In this document: positions 16,394-25,012 of the stretch, in pieces
Numbering within the stretch: position 1 is the first letter of the stretch
Layout of the letters: every line of letters begins with the position of its first letter
NCBI GenBank assembly: GCA_043777675.1
Contig: JAYWHR010000056.1
Span: forward strand, 1 to 64,000
DNA length: 64,000 nt
Reading direction: 5' to 3'
Origin: JANMDU01 sp043777675
Lineage (GTDB): Bacteria; Pseudomonadota; Gammaproteobacteria; Burkholderiales; Burkholderiaceae_C
Program-made: the position numbers and the translations under genes
Notes under the pieces: model-generated
Told to the model about the DNA's origin: nothing
Seen by the model: only the letters and a program-made list of their open reading frames with translations
Databases searched by the model: none

Positions 16394-16831
16394 TTAAGCT
16401 GGCAAAGGATTGCGCGTTGGCAGCAGAGTTGCAAAGCGCGCGAAATCTCGGTCAGCAGTCCATAACTCCCTCACGCCGTGCTCTAAACAGATCGCGACAA
16501 TGCGCGCATCATGAATCTGGCCACCTCGCGCTTGGCCTTGCATGACTACTTTTTCGAGCACATCAACGTGTTGCTCCGTCGGCGGCAAAAGAGTTAAGGT
16601 TTCAGACTCCATCCATGCGCGCAGTTGCATAAATGCCGAGGCCACTGGTGTGGGCGTATAGGGTGCGCGAAAACCCGTCACCTGCGATAAAAACTCATGA
16701 ATGCACACCACTGGAATCGCCCAGTTTTGTTGGCTCATGTGCAACTCATTCAAAGCGGCCTTGGCAGCGCGATGCTGGGGAAAATCTTCGCGGTGTGCGT
16801 AGATCAAGATATTGGTATCGATAGCAATCAT
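16394..16831 (-). CDS. VapC-type PIN-domain toxin
   Basis: The product (145 residues from the ATG at 16831) begins with the PIN signature MIAIDTNILIYAHRED (Asp4 as first metal ligand). It keeps further acidic residues in IHEFLSQV, QIHDARIVAICLEHGV and WTADRDFARF. PIN toxins are Mg-dependent ribonucleases. An ATG at 16849 would add six residues and overlap the antitoxin stop; the PIN start makes 16831 more likely. Confidence 0.87.
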   Translation of the reverse strand: MIAIDTNILIYAHREDFPQHRAAKAALNELHMSQQNWAIPVVCIHEFLSQVTGFRAPYTPTPVASAFMQLRAWMESETLTLLPPTEQHVDVLEKVVMQGQARGGQIHDARIVAICLEHGVRELWTADRDFARFATLLPTRNPLPA

Positions 16832-16845
16832 TGACAAGCGTGCTT

Positions 16846-17106
16846 TCAATGCTCGCGCTTGATCAGCTCACCATTCACCACATCGTATTCACGGCCACTT
16901 GATTTGGGCAATACGTATTCGGCTGGAAACTTCACGGCACCACCAAAACTGAAATCACGCAGTGGCCTGACGGTCTTGGATTTAGGCGCATTCAGCACGG
17001 CTGTTAAACCGTCCTCAATCAAAGCCCGCAAACTCGTGCCGCGCTGCTTGGCCGCGGCGCGCGCGCGCTCAAAAAGCACATCAGAAATTTCGACCGTGGT
17101 TTTCAT
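16846..17106 (-). CDS. VapB-type antitoxin
   Basis: The 86-residue product starts MKTTVEISDVLFERARAAAKQRGTSLRALIEDGLTAVL, a ribbon-helix-helix DNA-binding domain as in VapB/DUF2191 antitoxins. A C-terminal toxin-binding tail with REYDVVNGELIKREH follows. Its stop is close to the vapC start. The perfect palindrome just upstream is its probable operator. Confidence 0.85.
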   Translation of the reverse strand: MKTTVEISDVLFERARAAAKQRGTSLRALIEDGLTAVLNAPKSKTVRPLRDFSFGGAVKFPAEYVLPKSSGREYDVVNGELIKREH

Positions 17107-17108
17107 AC

Positions 17109-17140
17109 ATACTACCCATATTTTTATATATGGGTAGTAT
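17109..17140 (-). promoter_or_regulatory. Palindromic operator of vapBC-type locus
   Basis: A perfect 13-bp inverted repeat, ATACTACCCATAT (17109-17121) and ATATGGGTAGTAT (17128-17140), with a 6-bp spacer, lies directly before the antitoxin ATG at 17106. A TTGATT/TATAAA-like promoter could overlap it on the minus strand. Position and symmetry fit autorepression by the VapBC complex. Confidence 0.75.
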
Positions 17141-17156
17141 TGTAATCAAATCCATA

Positions 17157-17194
17157 GAATCTTATTGTCTCTCAAATGAGATACAATAAGATTC
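17157..17194 (+). promoter_or_regulatory. Inverted repeat operator before relBE-type locus
   Basis: GAATCTTATTGT plus CTC (17157-17171) pairs with GAG plus ACAATAAGATTC (17178-17194), with a 2-bp bulge and a 6-bp loop. It ends 16 bp before the antitoxin start codon. It is the likely binding site of the RelB/DinJ-type antitoxin. Confidence 0.7.
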
Positions 17195-17210
17195 GACTTA
17201 AGGAATCCCA

Positions 17211-17543
17211 ATGACCACCAGCACCATGCTCCATATCCGCGTTGATGAAACACTCAAAGCAGAGGCCAGCTCCGCCTTGGAAGCAATGGGCTTGAGTCTC
17301 TCGGATGCCGTTCGGTTACTGCTCAAACGCGTCGCCAGCGAACAAGCTTGGCCACTGGAGTTGAAAGTACCGAACGCAGAGACGCAAGCGGCCATGCGTG
17401 AAGCTCGCGCAATGGCAGTGAGCAGATCGAGCTTTGCTGATGCACAGCAATTGTTTGCTGCTTTAAATGAAGGCGCTTCAACTCAAGTCGATGGCAAAGT
17501 CAAACGTTCCACGAAGCCACGCACTCGCCCTCTGGCCGCATGA
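17211..17543 (+). CDS. RelB/DinJ-family antitoxin
   Basis: The 110-residue product has the ribbon-helix-helix start LHIRVDETLKAEASSALEAMGLSLSDAVRLLLKRV typical of RelB/DinJ. The VPNAETQAAMREAR motif of the toxin-binding part follows, then an extended basic tail. AAGGAA before the ATG serves as ribosome-binding site. The stop overlaps the toxin start by 4 bp. A fragment of a homologous antitoxin is at 12371-12424. Confidence 0.87.
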   Translation: MTTSTMLHIRVDETLKAEASSALEAMGLSLSDAVRLLLKRVASEQAWPLELKVPNAETQAAMREARAMAVSRSSFADAQQLFAALNEGASTQVDGKVKRSTKPRTRPLAA

Positions 17544-17869
17544 AGAAGGCAACCAAGACGAACAAACGTGCCAAGCCACCGCGCGCCAGCAGCTTCACCA
17601 AGCAATTTCTTAAAGACTGGCAATCACTGACGCACAGTGGCCGCTACGACATGGCAAGCCTCAAAGAAGCGATGATGCTGTTGGTGGCTAACGATGCCCC
17701 GCTGGGCGCTGAATGGCTAGATCATGCCCTCAAAGGCGAGTGGTCAGATCACCGCGAGTGCCATATTGGAGGTGATTTTTTGCTGATCTATCGGCTTCAC
17801 ATTGAAGGCTCGCAAGAGCATATTCAGTTCGTGAGAACGGGTACGCATTCGCAACTTTTCGGCGTTTAG
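17540..17869 (+). CDS. YafQ/RelE-family toxin
   Basis: The 109-residue product has the YafQ core: SSFTKQFLKDWQSL, a central helix with LKEAMMLLVANDAPLGAEWLDHALKGEWSDHRECHIGGDFLLIYRL, and the end IQFVRTGTHSQLFG. The conserved His residues (SDHRECHIGGD and TGTHSQLF) match the mRNA-cleavage residues of YafQ. Four-base overlap with the antitoxin gene shows coupling. The gene appears intact. Confidence 0.87.
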   Translation: MKKATKTNKRAKPPRASSFTKQFLKDWQSLTHSGRYDMASLKEAMMLLVANDAPLGAEWLDHALKGEWSDHRECHIGGDFLLIYRLHIEGSQEHIQFVRTGTHSQLFGV

Positions 17870-17871
17870 CT

Positions 17872-17906
17872 TTTCAAATTCCGACGCACTAAGTCGGAAT
17901 TTGAAA
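17872..17906. terminator. Bidirectional hairpin between toxin gene and ppsA
   Basis: A perfect 14-bp inverted repeat with a 7-nt loop (arms 17872-17885 and 17893-17906, TTTCAAATTCCGAC and its complement) sits between the convergent toxin gene and ppsA ends. A/T pairs at the base of the stem could act as the U-tract in both directions. Confidence 0.7.
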
Positions 17907-17921
17907 CCAGAGAACCGCGAA

Positions 17922-20393
17922 TTACCCCGCCAACGCCTGCCAAGTTGCCACCACCGTATCCGGGTTAAGCGAAATGGAACTGATGCCTTGATCAGCCAGC
18001 CATTGCGCAAAATCAGGATGGTCGCTGGGGCCTTGGCCGCAGATGCCGACGTATTTGCCTTGCGCTTTGCAGGCGTTGATGGCCATGGAGAGCATGGCTT
18101 TCACGGCGGGGTCGCGTTCGTCGAAATCTTTGGCGAGGATTTCTAGGCCGCTATCGCGGTCTAGGCCGAGCGTCAATTGCGTGAGATCGTTAGAGCCAAT
18201 TGAGAAGCCATCGAAGTATTCAAGGAATTGTGTGGCGAGGATGGCGTTGCTGGGCACTTCGCACATCATGATGTGGCGCAAGGCTGGAGCATCATTTTTT
18301 AAGCCATTTTGGCCAGTAGCCGGCATAGAATCTGCGCGCGGCGCTATTGATTTAGGAGTGGCAGGCAGCGAGCCACGTGCCAACCCTTGCTTGGCTAACA
18401 ACTCACTCACCGCCTTCGCCTGCCCCAGCGTGCGCACGAAGGGCACCATGATTTCTACGTTGGTCAAACCCATATCGTTCCTCACGCGGCGCAGGGCTTC
18501 GCATTCCATCGCGAAGGCTTCGCCGAATTCTGCGCTGATGTAGCGCGCCGCACCGCGAAAGCCGAGCATCGGGTTTTCTTCTTCAGGCTCATAGCGGCTG
18601 CCGCCAATCAGTTTGCGGTATTCGTTGCTCTTGAAATCGGAGAGGCGCACGATCACGGGCTTGGGCCAGAAGGCTGCAGCAATCGTAGCGATACCTTCGG
18701 CCACTTTGTCCACATAAAACGCTTTGGGCGATGCATGGCCGCGCGCCACGCTCTCTACGGCTTTCTTCAAATCTGCATCCACAGCGGGATAGTCAAGAAT
18801 CGCCTTGGGGTGCACACCGATGTTGTTGTTGATAATGAATTCCAAGCGCGCCAAGCCCACGCCTTGATTGGGCATTTGCGCAAAATCGAATGCGAGCTGC
18901 GGGTTGCCCACGTTCATCATGATCTTGGTTTTGATCTCGGGCATCGTGCCGCGCTGCACCTCGGTGATCTCAGTGTCTAGCAAGCCATCGTAAATAAAGC
19001 CAGTGTCGCCTTCTGCGCAACTCACGGTGACCAGCGTGCCCATCTTGAGCAGCTCGGTGGCATCGCCGCAGCCCACCACCGCTGGAATGCCCAGCTCGCG
19101 GGCAATGATGGCGGCGTGGCAGGTGCGCCCGCCACGGTTGGTGACGATGGCACTCGCCCGCTTCATCACGGGCTCCCAGTTGGGGTCAGTCATGTCTGTA
19201 ACGAGCACATCGCCGGGCTGCACTTGATCCATCTCAGAAATCGAATGCACGAGGCGTACAGGGCCTGTGCCAATCTTCTGGCCAATTGCGCGGCCTTCTG
19301 CGAGCACTGCGCCACGCGATTTGAGCTTGTAGCGCTGCTCGACCTTTCCTTTTTGCTGGCTTTTGACCGTCTCAGGCCGCGCTTGCAAAATATAAATTTG
19401 CCCATCGTTGCCATCTTTGCCCCATTCAATATCCATAGCGCGGCCATAGTGCTGCTCAATGATCACAGCGTATTTGGCGAGCTGCTCAACGTCTGCATCA
19501 CTCAGGCAATAACGATTGCGCTGCTCGGTGGGCACATCAATCGTTTTCACGAGTTTGCCGCTTTGTTTTTTCTCTTCTGGCGATGCAAACACCATCTGCG
19601 AGAGCTTGCTTCCTAAGTTGCGACGAATCACAGCGCGATTGCCCAATTCAAGCATCGGCTTATGCACATAAAACTCATCCGGGTTCACAGCGCCTTGCAC
19701 CACCGTCTCGCCCAAACCATAGCTGGCTGTGATGAACACCACTTGATCAAAGCCACTCTCGGTATCAATCGTGAACATCACGCCGGCTGCGCCCAGATCC
19801 GAGCGCACCATGCGCTGCACGCCTGCGCTGAGCGCCACATCTGCATGCGCAAAGCCCTTATGAACGCGGTAGGAGATCGCGCGGTCGTTGTAGAGGCTGG
19901 CAAACACCTCTTTCATCTTGTGCAGCACTTCATCAATGCCCATCACGTTGAGGAAGGACTCTTGCTGGCCGGCAAACGAAGCATCGGGCAGATCCTCCGC
20001 CGTGGCAGACGAGCGCACCGCGAAACTGGCTGTGGTTGATCCGCCCGAGAGCGTGGCATAAGCCTCATGAATCGCTTTTTCCAGATCCGCAGGAAACGGC
20101 TGGGCTTCGACCAAAGCGCGAATCTCCGCGCCCACCTGCGCCAGCGCCCGCACATCTTCTGTATCGAGCGCGGCCAGCTTATCGTTAATCTTCTTATCCA
20201 GCCCGTCGTGTTTTAAAAATTCACGAAACGCATGCGCGGTCGTGGCAAAGCCCGTGGGCACTTTCACGCCCTCCGGTAGCTGCGAGATCATCTCGCCAAG
20301 GCTAGCGTTTTTACCGCCAACCGACTCAACGTCGCTGTTTCTTAAGTTCTCAAACGGTACGACCAAGGCGGTCGATGAGAAGAGTTGGGACAT
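17922..20393 (-). CDS. ppsA: Phosphoenolpyruvate synthase, with repeat-derived insert
   Basis: PpsA converts pyruvate and ATP to PEP, AMP and phosphate in gluconeogenesis. The 823-residue product has the N-terminal ATP-grasp part (VGGKNASLGEMIS; FAVRSSATAEDLPDASFAGQQESFLN), the phosphohistidine domain with GGRTCHAAIIARELGIPAVVG (His near 422), and the PEP-binding C-terminal barrel ending GICGQGPSDHPDFA. It is about 30 residues longer than the E. coli enzyme. About 25 of these, near residues 678-703, come from an in-frame palindromic repeat just before IMMCEVPSNA. An AGGAGC ribosome-binding site precedes the ATG. Its regulator ppsR lies 15 kb away. Confidence 0.95.
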   Translation of the reverse strand: MSQLFSSTALVVPFENLRNSDVESVGGKNASLGEMISQLPEGVKVPTGFATTAHAFREFLKHDGLDKKINDKLAALDTEDVRALAQVGAEIRALVEAQPFPADLEKAIHEAYATLSGGSTTASFAVRSSATAEDLPDASFAGQQESFLNVMGIDEVLHKMKEVFASLYNDRAISYRVHKGFAHADVALSAGVQRMVRSDLGAAGVMFTIDTESGFDQVVFITASYGLGETVVQGAVNPDEFYVHKPMLELGNRAVIRRNLGSKLSQMVFASPEEKKQSGKLVKTIDVPTEQRNRYCLSDADVEQLAKYAVIIEQHYGRAMDIEWGKDGNDGQIYILQARPETVKSQQKGKVEQRYKLKSRGAVLAEGRAIGQKIGTGPVRLVHSISEMDQVQPGDVLVTDMTDPNWEPVMKRASAIVTNRGGRTCHAAIIARELGIPAVVGCGDATELLKMGTLVTVSCAEGDTGFIYDGLLDTEITEVQRGTMPEIKTKIMMNVGNPQLAFDFAQMPNQGVGLARLEFIINNNIGVHPKAILDYPAVDADLKKAVESVARGHASPKAFYVDKVAEGIATIAAAFWPKPVIVRLSDFKSNEYRKLIGGSRYEPEEENPMLGFRGAARYISAEFGEAFAMECEALRRVRNDMGLTNVEIMVPFVRTLGQAKAVSELLAKQGLARGSLPATPKSIAPRADSMPATGQNGLKNDAPALRHIMMCEVPSNAILATQFLEYFDGFSIGSNDLTQLTLGLDRDSGLEILAKDFDERDPAVKAMLSMAINACKAQGKYVGICGQGPSDHPDFAQWLADQGISSISLNPDTVVATWQALAG
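18294..18358 (-). repeat. CPE palindromic repeat inserted in ppsA
   Basis: Family landmarks are clear on the minus strand: a CTCCTAAATCAATAGC-type left end, GCGCAGATTCTATGCCGGCTA core, and a T/A-rich right end with GGCCAAAA. It is in the direction of the gene and encodes SIAPRADSMPATGQNG and neighbours, read in the same frame as the copy in murI (both give MPA). E. coli PpsA from memory has only a short link at this place. Confidence 0.85.
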
Positions 20394-20735
20394 GGGGAAG
20401 CTCCTAAGTTAAAAACTTGGGTATGCGGCGGCGCAGAGTCTTGTTCTTGCTTGTGTGCGGCGCGGCTAGAAATCGTGTGCATAGCAGCATTCTAGAGCGG
20501 CTCTACAGAAGTTTGTATTGAATTTCCCTTCAATAAGCTGAAGGGCTGAGAGAAACATGGCAGGCGTCACTTGGATGCAGTCAATTGAGTCAACTACTCA
20601 GCCAGCAAGTCAGTGAGTACGCGGCAAGCTGACGCGGCCGCCTTCAACAGAATTTAAAGGAAAAATGCTCAGTAGCCGGCGAATACACTGCACTAGCTGC
20701 TACAAATTCAGTAGCAATTGCCAGCGCTCTTGCCG
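20394..20735. other. Intergenic region upstream of ppsA, downstream of paoC
   Basis: This 342-bp stretch holds the ppsA leader and a small inverted repeat near the start (CCTAAGTT/AACTTGGG). It also has a 7-bp hairpin CCCTTCA/TGAAGGG at about 20528-20547 and a CPE repeat copy at its far end. No gene was found. In related genomes ppsR is divergent from ppsA at this point; here it is not. Confidence 0.6.
20651..20716 (-). repeat. CPE palindromic repeat after paoC
   Basis: On the + strand the order is AATTTAAAGG, AGTAGCCGGCGAATACACTGCACTAGC, then GCTACAAATTCAGTAGC, the reverse form of the family. It lies 20 bp beyond the paoC stop codon. Confidence 0.8.
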
Positions 20736-22991
20736 TCAACTCGCGGCTGCGGTACGCGCATTCAGCCCGGCCAGTACTTTGTCCAGCGTCAGTGGAAACT
20801 CGCGAATACGCGCGCCGGTGGCGTTGTACACCGCATTAGCCACAGCTGCTCCAGCGCCGCAAATCCCCAGCTCGCCCACGCCTTTGATCTTGAGCGGATT
20901 GGTTTTATCATCCACCTCGGTCAGAAAGTGCACCTCGATTTTGGGAATGTCAGCATGGCAGGGGACGTGGTACTCGGCAAGGTCGTGGTTGACAAAATGG
21001 CCATCGCGTTTGTCGACTACCGCGTCTTCATGCAGCGCTGTGCCTACGCCCCAGATCATGGCGCCGCTGATCTGGCTTTTCGCTGTCTTCTCATTGAGGA
21101 TTCGCCCTGCGGCAAACACACCCAGCAAGCGGCGCACTCTCACCTCGCCAGTGTCCATATTCACGCCCACTTCGGCGAAATGTGCGCCGTAAGCTTGTTG
21201 TGAAAACTGCTTACCCATAGCACCGGGCGCGATATCGCCGCTGGCTTGTACGCCCAGCGTGCCAGCGAGTACGCCAAGAGACTCTGACTTTCCTCCACTG
21301 GCCAAGCGGCCATCGGCGAACGTTGCATCAGCGACCGTTATGCCCATGCGGGTAGCCAATTTCTCACGCAGCTGGGTGCACGCATCAAACAGGCCCGAGC
21401 CCGAACTGGCCGCACCCCACGAGCCGCCGGATCCGGGCGTGGCTGGGAAATTGCTGTCACCGAGCTCCATGCGCACCTGCGCCATGGGTAGGCCCATCAT
21501 TTCTGCGGCAATCTGAGTGAGCACCGTGTAGCTTCCCGTGCCGATGTCCGTCATGGCCATCTTGACGGTGAGCACGCCTTGGCGATCCAATGCCACATCG
21601 CACTTAGATGGCATCAGCAAGTTAGAGCGAATCGCCGCCGCCATGCCCATCCCCACCCACCACCGACCGTCACGCTGCTGACCAGGCAGGGCATTGCGCC
21701 GATCCCAGCCGAAGCGAGTTGCACCGTCTTTCATGCAGGCCACCAAATTGCGGCTAGAAAACGGAATGTTTTTGTCCATATCTTGCGCGGGCTCGTTGCG
21801 CACGCGCAGCTCAATGGGATCAAGCTTGAGCTTTTCGGCCAGTTCATCCATCGCAATTTCAATCGCCAACATGCCGACCGCTTCTCCCGGCGCGCGGGTT
21901 GAGTCGGAGACTGGAAGATCAAGCGCAACGCGGTAATGCGGCGTGTACCGCGCGGCCGCGTCATACAAAAGTCGCGTTTGCAGCGCCGTGGGCTCAAAGA
22001 AGTTGTCAAAGCGAGCGCTGTGGCACCACGCCTCATGGCCTACCGCAGCCAGTTTTCCGTTGGCTGACGCGCCTAGGCGTAAGCGTTGCACGGTGTCGCT
22101 GCGGTGCGTGGTGATATGAAACATCTGTTGGCGAGTGAGCGCAGTTTTTACTGGGCGACGCAACTCTCTAGCCGCTAGCGCTGACAAAATCACATCGCCA
22201 TAAATCGGCAGCTTGGCACCAAAGCCACCCCCGATATAGCGGCTAACCACCCGGACATTGGCCACGGGAATCCCCAGCGTCGATGCCACACCTTTTTGCG
22301 CGCTATTGATCAGCTGCGCCGAGCAATGCACCGTGAGCTTGTTGCCCTCCCAGTACGCAAGAGTTGCGGGTGGCTCCATAGGGGCGGCAGCATGTGCGGG
22401 CGTGGTGAAGCGGCTGTCAATGGTCACAGCCGAGCTGGCCATAGCTTTTTCAAGCTCATCCAGTGAGCCGTCTATGAGCGGCTCCATAAATTGAGTCTCG
22501 CGCTTTGCTTGACTCAGGCGGCTTTGCATCTCATGCTCACCCAGCGCTTGCGCATATCGTACGGTGATCAGATGCGACGCTGAACGCGCTTGCTCAAACG
22601 TGTTGGCGATGACAAAAGCCACCGGTTGACCGTAATATTCCACCTTGTTTGAATGAAGCTGCGGAATGGATCGGGCGTAGCGATCAGGCAGCTCGAGTGG
22701 TCCCCAAGGGGCTTGCTTCGGTGCATTGAGGTAAGTCATCACCATGAGCACGCCGGGCGCACGCTCTGCGGCGCTAGCATCGATGGCGCTGATATCGCCT
22801 TTTGAGACGGTAGCCTGCACGATGTAGCCATGCGCGGCTGCGATTGCTGCAGGCCCCTCCTGCACCTCGTGTGCATATGGCGCTTTGCCCATGACCTTCA
22901 AGCGGGCTTCAACACGGTCAACCCCTCGTCCCATCAGACCCTGGCGGTTGTCATCCAGCGCATTGCGCGGGGCCGGTGTGTTCATCTGCAT
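20736..22991 (-). CDS. paoC: PaoC-type molybdenum-binding subunit of aldehyde oxidoreductase
   Basis: This is the large catalytic subunit of a xanthine-oxidase-family enzyme that oxidises aldehydes in the periplasm in PaoABC systems. The 751-residue product has GKAPYAHEVQ, the molybdopterin-contact segments RYIGGGFGAKLPIYGD and GSGGSWGAASSGSGLFDAC, and the catalytic Glu region GVGELGICGAGAAVANAVYNATGARIREFPLTLDKVL near the end. It is the third gene of a paoA-paoB-paoC order. A molybdopterin cytosine dinucleotide chaperone (PaoD type) was not seen nearby. Confidence 0.88.
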   Translation of the reverse strand: MQMNTPAPRNALDDNRQGLMGRGVDRVEARLKVMGKAPYAHEVQEGPAAIAAAHGYIVQATVSKGDISAIDASAAERAPGVLMVMTYLNAPKQAPWGPLELPDRYARSIPQLHSNKVEYYGQPVAFVIANTFEQARSASHLITVRYAQALGEHEMQSRLSQAKRETQFMEPLIDGSLDELEKAMASSAVTIDSRFTTPAHAAAPMEPPATLAYWEGNKLTVHCSAQLINSAQKGVASTLGIPVANVRVVSRYIGGGFGAKLPIYGDVILSALAARELRRPVKTALTRQQMFHITTHRSDTVQRLRLGASANGKLAAVGHEAWCHSARFDNFFEPTALQTRLLYDAAARYTPHYRVALDLPVSDSTRAPGEAVGMLAIEIAMDELAEKLKLDPIELRVRNEPAQDMDKNIPFSSRNLVACMKDGATRFGWDRRNALPGQQRDGRWWVGMGMAAAIRSNLLMPSKCDVALDRQGVLTVKMAMTDIGTGSYTVLTQIAAEMMGLPMAQVRMELGDSNFPATPGSGGSWGAASSGSGLFDACTQLREKLATRMGITVADATFADGRLASGGKSESLGVLAGTLGVQASGDIAPGAMGKQFSQQAYGAHFAEVGVNMDTGEVRVRRLLGVFAAGRILNEKTAKSQISGAMIWGVGTALHEDAVVDKRDGHFVNHDLAEYHVPCHADIPKIEVHFLTEVDDKTNPLKIKGVGELGICGAGAAVANAVYNATGARIREFPLTLDKVLAGLNARTAAAS

Positions 22992-23041
22992 GTGCGTGCT
23001 CCTTCAAGCGTAGGCTGATCGGCCTCAATCATCAAATCTGT

Positions 23042-24016
23042 TCAAGTTTCTGTCAGCACGGCTCGCAAAGTGCTGCGCACCAGAGGGATCTTGAAATCGT
23101 TATGGCCAAAGCCGCGAGCACCCTGCAGCACCCGTTCTGCTGCAGCATTTGCGCTGGCGGTATTGGCAGGCATGCCCATCAGCGTGGCTTCCGCACCAAG
23201 CACGCGCCACGGCTGGTGCGCCAACCCTCCAAACGCCATGCGTGCCGTGCGTACGGTTCCACCACTTGTGTCTAGGATGGCCGCGACGGAAACCGTGGCG
23301 AAAGCATAAGAGGCGCGGTCACGCACCTTACGATATATATGCCGACCAAGCACGGGCGCAGGTAGCGTAACGGCTGTGATCATCTCGCCTGGTTGCAGGT
23401 TGGTTTCAATGTGCGGCGTGTTGCCGGGCAGGCGGTGAAAGTCGGCAATCGGGATCACCCGCTTGGCGCCATTTGGCGCGATGGTTTCGACCTGCGCATC
23501 CAACACGCGCATGGCCACCGCCATATCTGATGGGTGGGTCGCAATGCATTGCTCACTGGTACCCAGCACTGCATGCAGGCGGTTGTAGCCTTGCAGGGCT
23601 GAACAACCGGCGCCGGGCGTGCGCTTGTTGCAGGCTTGTGCCGTGTCATAAAAATAGTAGCAACGGGTGCGTTGCAGGAGATTGCCGCCGGTAGTAGCCT
23701 TGTTGCGCAGTTGGCCAGAGGCACCGCTCAGCAGTGCGCGGCTGAGGACCGCATAGTCTTTACGTATGCGAGGATCAGCCGCTAGGTCTGCGTTGCGCAC
23801 CATCGCGCCAATGCGCACGCCGCCGTCCGGCAGGGCTTCCGTGGCGTCTAGCCCCAAGCGAGTGATGTCTATCAGGTGCAAGGGGGTTTCAACTTGCAGC
23901 TTCATGAGATCAAGCAAATTGGTGCCGCCTGCGATAAATTTAGCACCGGGCTTGGCTTGGGCAGCCGCAGCAGCGGCTGGCGCAGAAGTGGCACGTTCGT
24001 AAGTGAAGGATTTCAT
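23042..24016 (-). CDS. paoB: PaoB-type FAD-binding subunit
   Basis: The 324-residue product matches the FAD subunit of PaoABC: PGAKFIAGGTNLLDLMKLQVETP (FAD loop), SRALLSGASGQLRNKATTGGNLLQRTRC and YFYDTAQACNKRTPGAGCSAL. The last segment carries Cys residues that in PaoB hold an extra 4Fe-4S cluster. KVRDRASYAFA follows. It passes electrons from the iron-sulfur subunit to the acceptor. The start overlaps the paoA stop by 4 bp. Confidence 0.9.
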   Translation of the reverse strand: MKSFTYERATSAPAAAAAAQAKPGAKFIAGGTNLLDLMKLQVETPLHLIDITRLGLDATEALPDGGVRIGAMVRNADLAADPRIRKDYAVLSRALLSGASGQLRNKATTGGNLLQRTRCYYFYDTAQACNKRTPGAGCSALQGYNRLHAVLGTSEQCIATHPSDMAVAMRVLDAQVETIAPNGAKRVIPIADFHRLPGNTPHIETNLQPGEMITAVTLPAPVLGRHIYRKVRDRASYAFATVSVAAILDTSGGTVRTARMAFGGLAHQPWRVLGAEATLMGMPANTASANAAAERVLQGARGFGHNDFKIPLVRSTLRAVLTET

Positions 24017-24738
24017 GCGACCACTCCAGCTACATCGCCTGATACGTCACGTATAGCCGCCACGATGTTGGGATAGGCGCTGCAGCGGCAGATGTTTCCG
24101 CTCATGCGCTCTTGGATTTCTTCGTCGCTGAGCGGCGGGCGAGTGTTTTGTAAATCTTGCGTCACATGGCTGGGCATACCTGCCCTGACCTCAGCCAACA
24201 TCCCAACCGACGAACAGATTTGCCCCGGCGTGCAGTAGCCGCACTGAAAGCCATCGTATTTAATGAATGCCGCCTGCATCGGGTGCAGCGCGTTGGCGCT
24301 ATGCAAGCCTTCTATGGTGGTGATGGCCAGACCTTCATGCATCACGGCCAGCGTGAGGCATGAGTTGATGCGTTTGCCATCCACCAGCACGGTGCATGCA
24401 CCGCATTGGCCATGGTCGCAACCCTTCTTTGAGCCCTTCAAGTTCATGTGTTCGCGCAGGGCATCCAGCAGACTAGTACGGCCATCTATATTCAGCGGGT
24501 ACGTCTGACCATTGACTTGCAAGCTCATGCGCATCAACACCGGATTGAGTTCACGCACAGCCGTGGGCGTAAGCGGTACGCCATCATTGGATGTGCTGGT
24601 TGCAGCGCATCCCACCATGGGCGCGGCCACCAGTGCCGTACTGGTCTGCACCATTTGTCGGCGAGATAAACCGCTTCGCTTTGGTGCCAGATTGTCTAAC
24701 GTGGCCGGGCGTCCAGCAAAATCGCGGAGCGTTGTCAT
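24013..24738 (-). CDS. paoA: PaoA-type 2Fe-2S subunit with Tat signal
   Basis: The 241-residue product has a twin-arginine signal (LSRRQMVQTSTALVAAPMVG, about 25-44), then a plant-type 2Fe-2S domain (GCDHGQCGACTVLVDGKRINSC) and the second all-helical 2Fe-2S domain (CGYCTPGQICSS and GNICRCSAYPNIVAAI). The Tat signal indicates export of the folded complex to the periplasm, as for E. coli PaoABC. It is first in the operon. A 274-bp spacer separates it from tamB, with no gene seen there. Confidence 0.9.
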   Translation of the reverse strand: MTTLRDFAGRPATLDNLAPKRSGLSRRQMVQTSTALVAAPMVGCAATSTSNDGVPLTPTAVRELNPVLMRMSLQVNGQTYPLNIDGRTSLLDALREHMNLKGSKKGCDHGQCGACTVLVDGKRINSCLTLAVMHEGLAITTIEGLHSANALHPMQAAFIKYDGFQCGYCTPGQICSSVGMLAEVRAGMPSHVTQDLQNTRPPLSDEEIQERMSGNICRCSAYPNIVAAIRDVSGDVAGVVA

Positions 24739-25012
24739 TTTGATTCCTTCTCAGTGGTGTGAAGCGACGGCAGGAGTTAGCCGCCAGTGAATGCGAAGCA
24801 ATGAATGACCACGATTATGGTGACGCCTGTTGTGCAAGATGTAGGTCGCAGAGCCAGAATATAGTCAGTGAAGATGCCAAGTTTTAGCCCGTGGGAGCCT
24901 GCGAAACGTATCCGAATATTTATGTCAAATTCACGCTACAAAAATACTCGCTGTGTGCGCTACTGAACAGACTTGCCTGCGTGTTACATCGAACTGTTTA
25001 ACCCACTGGCTT

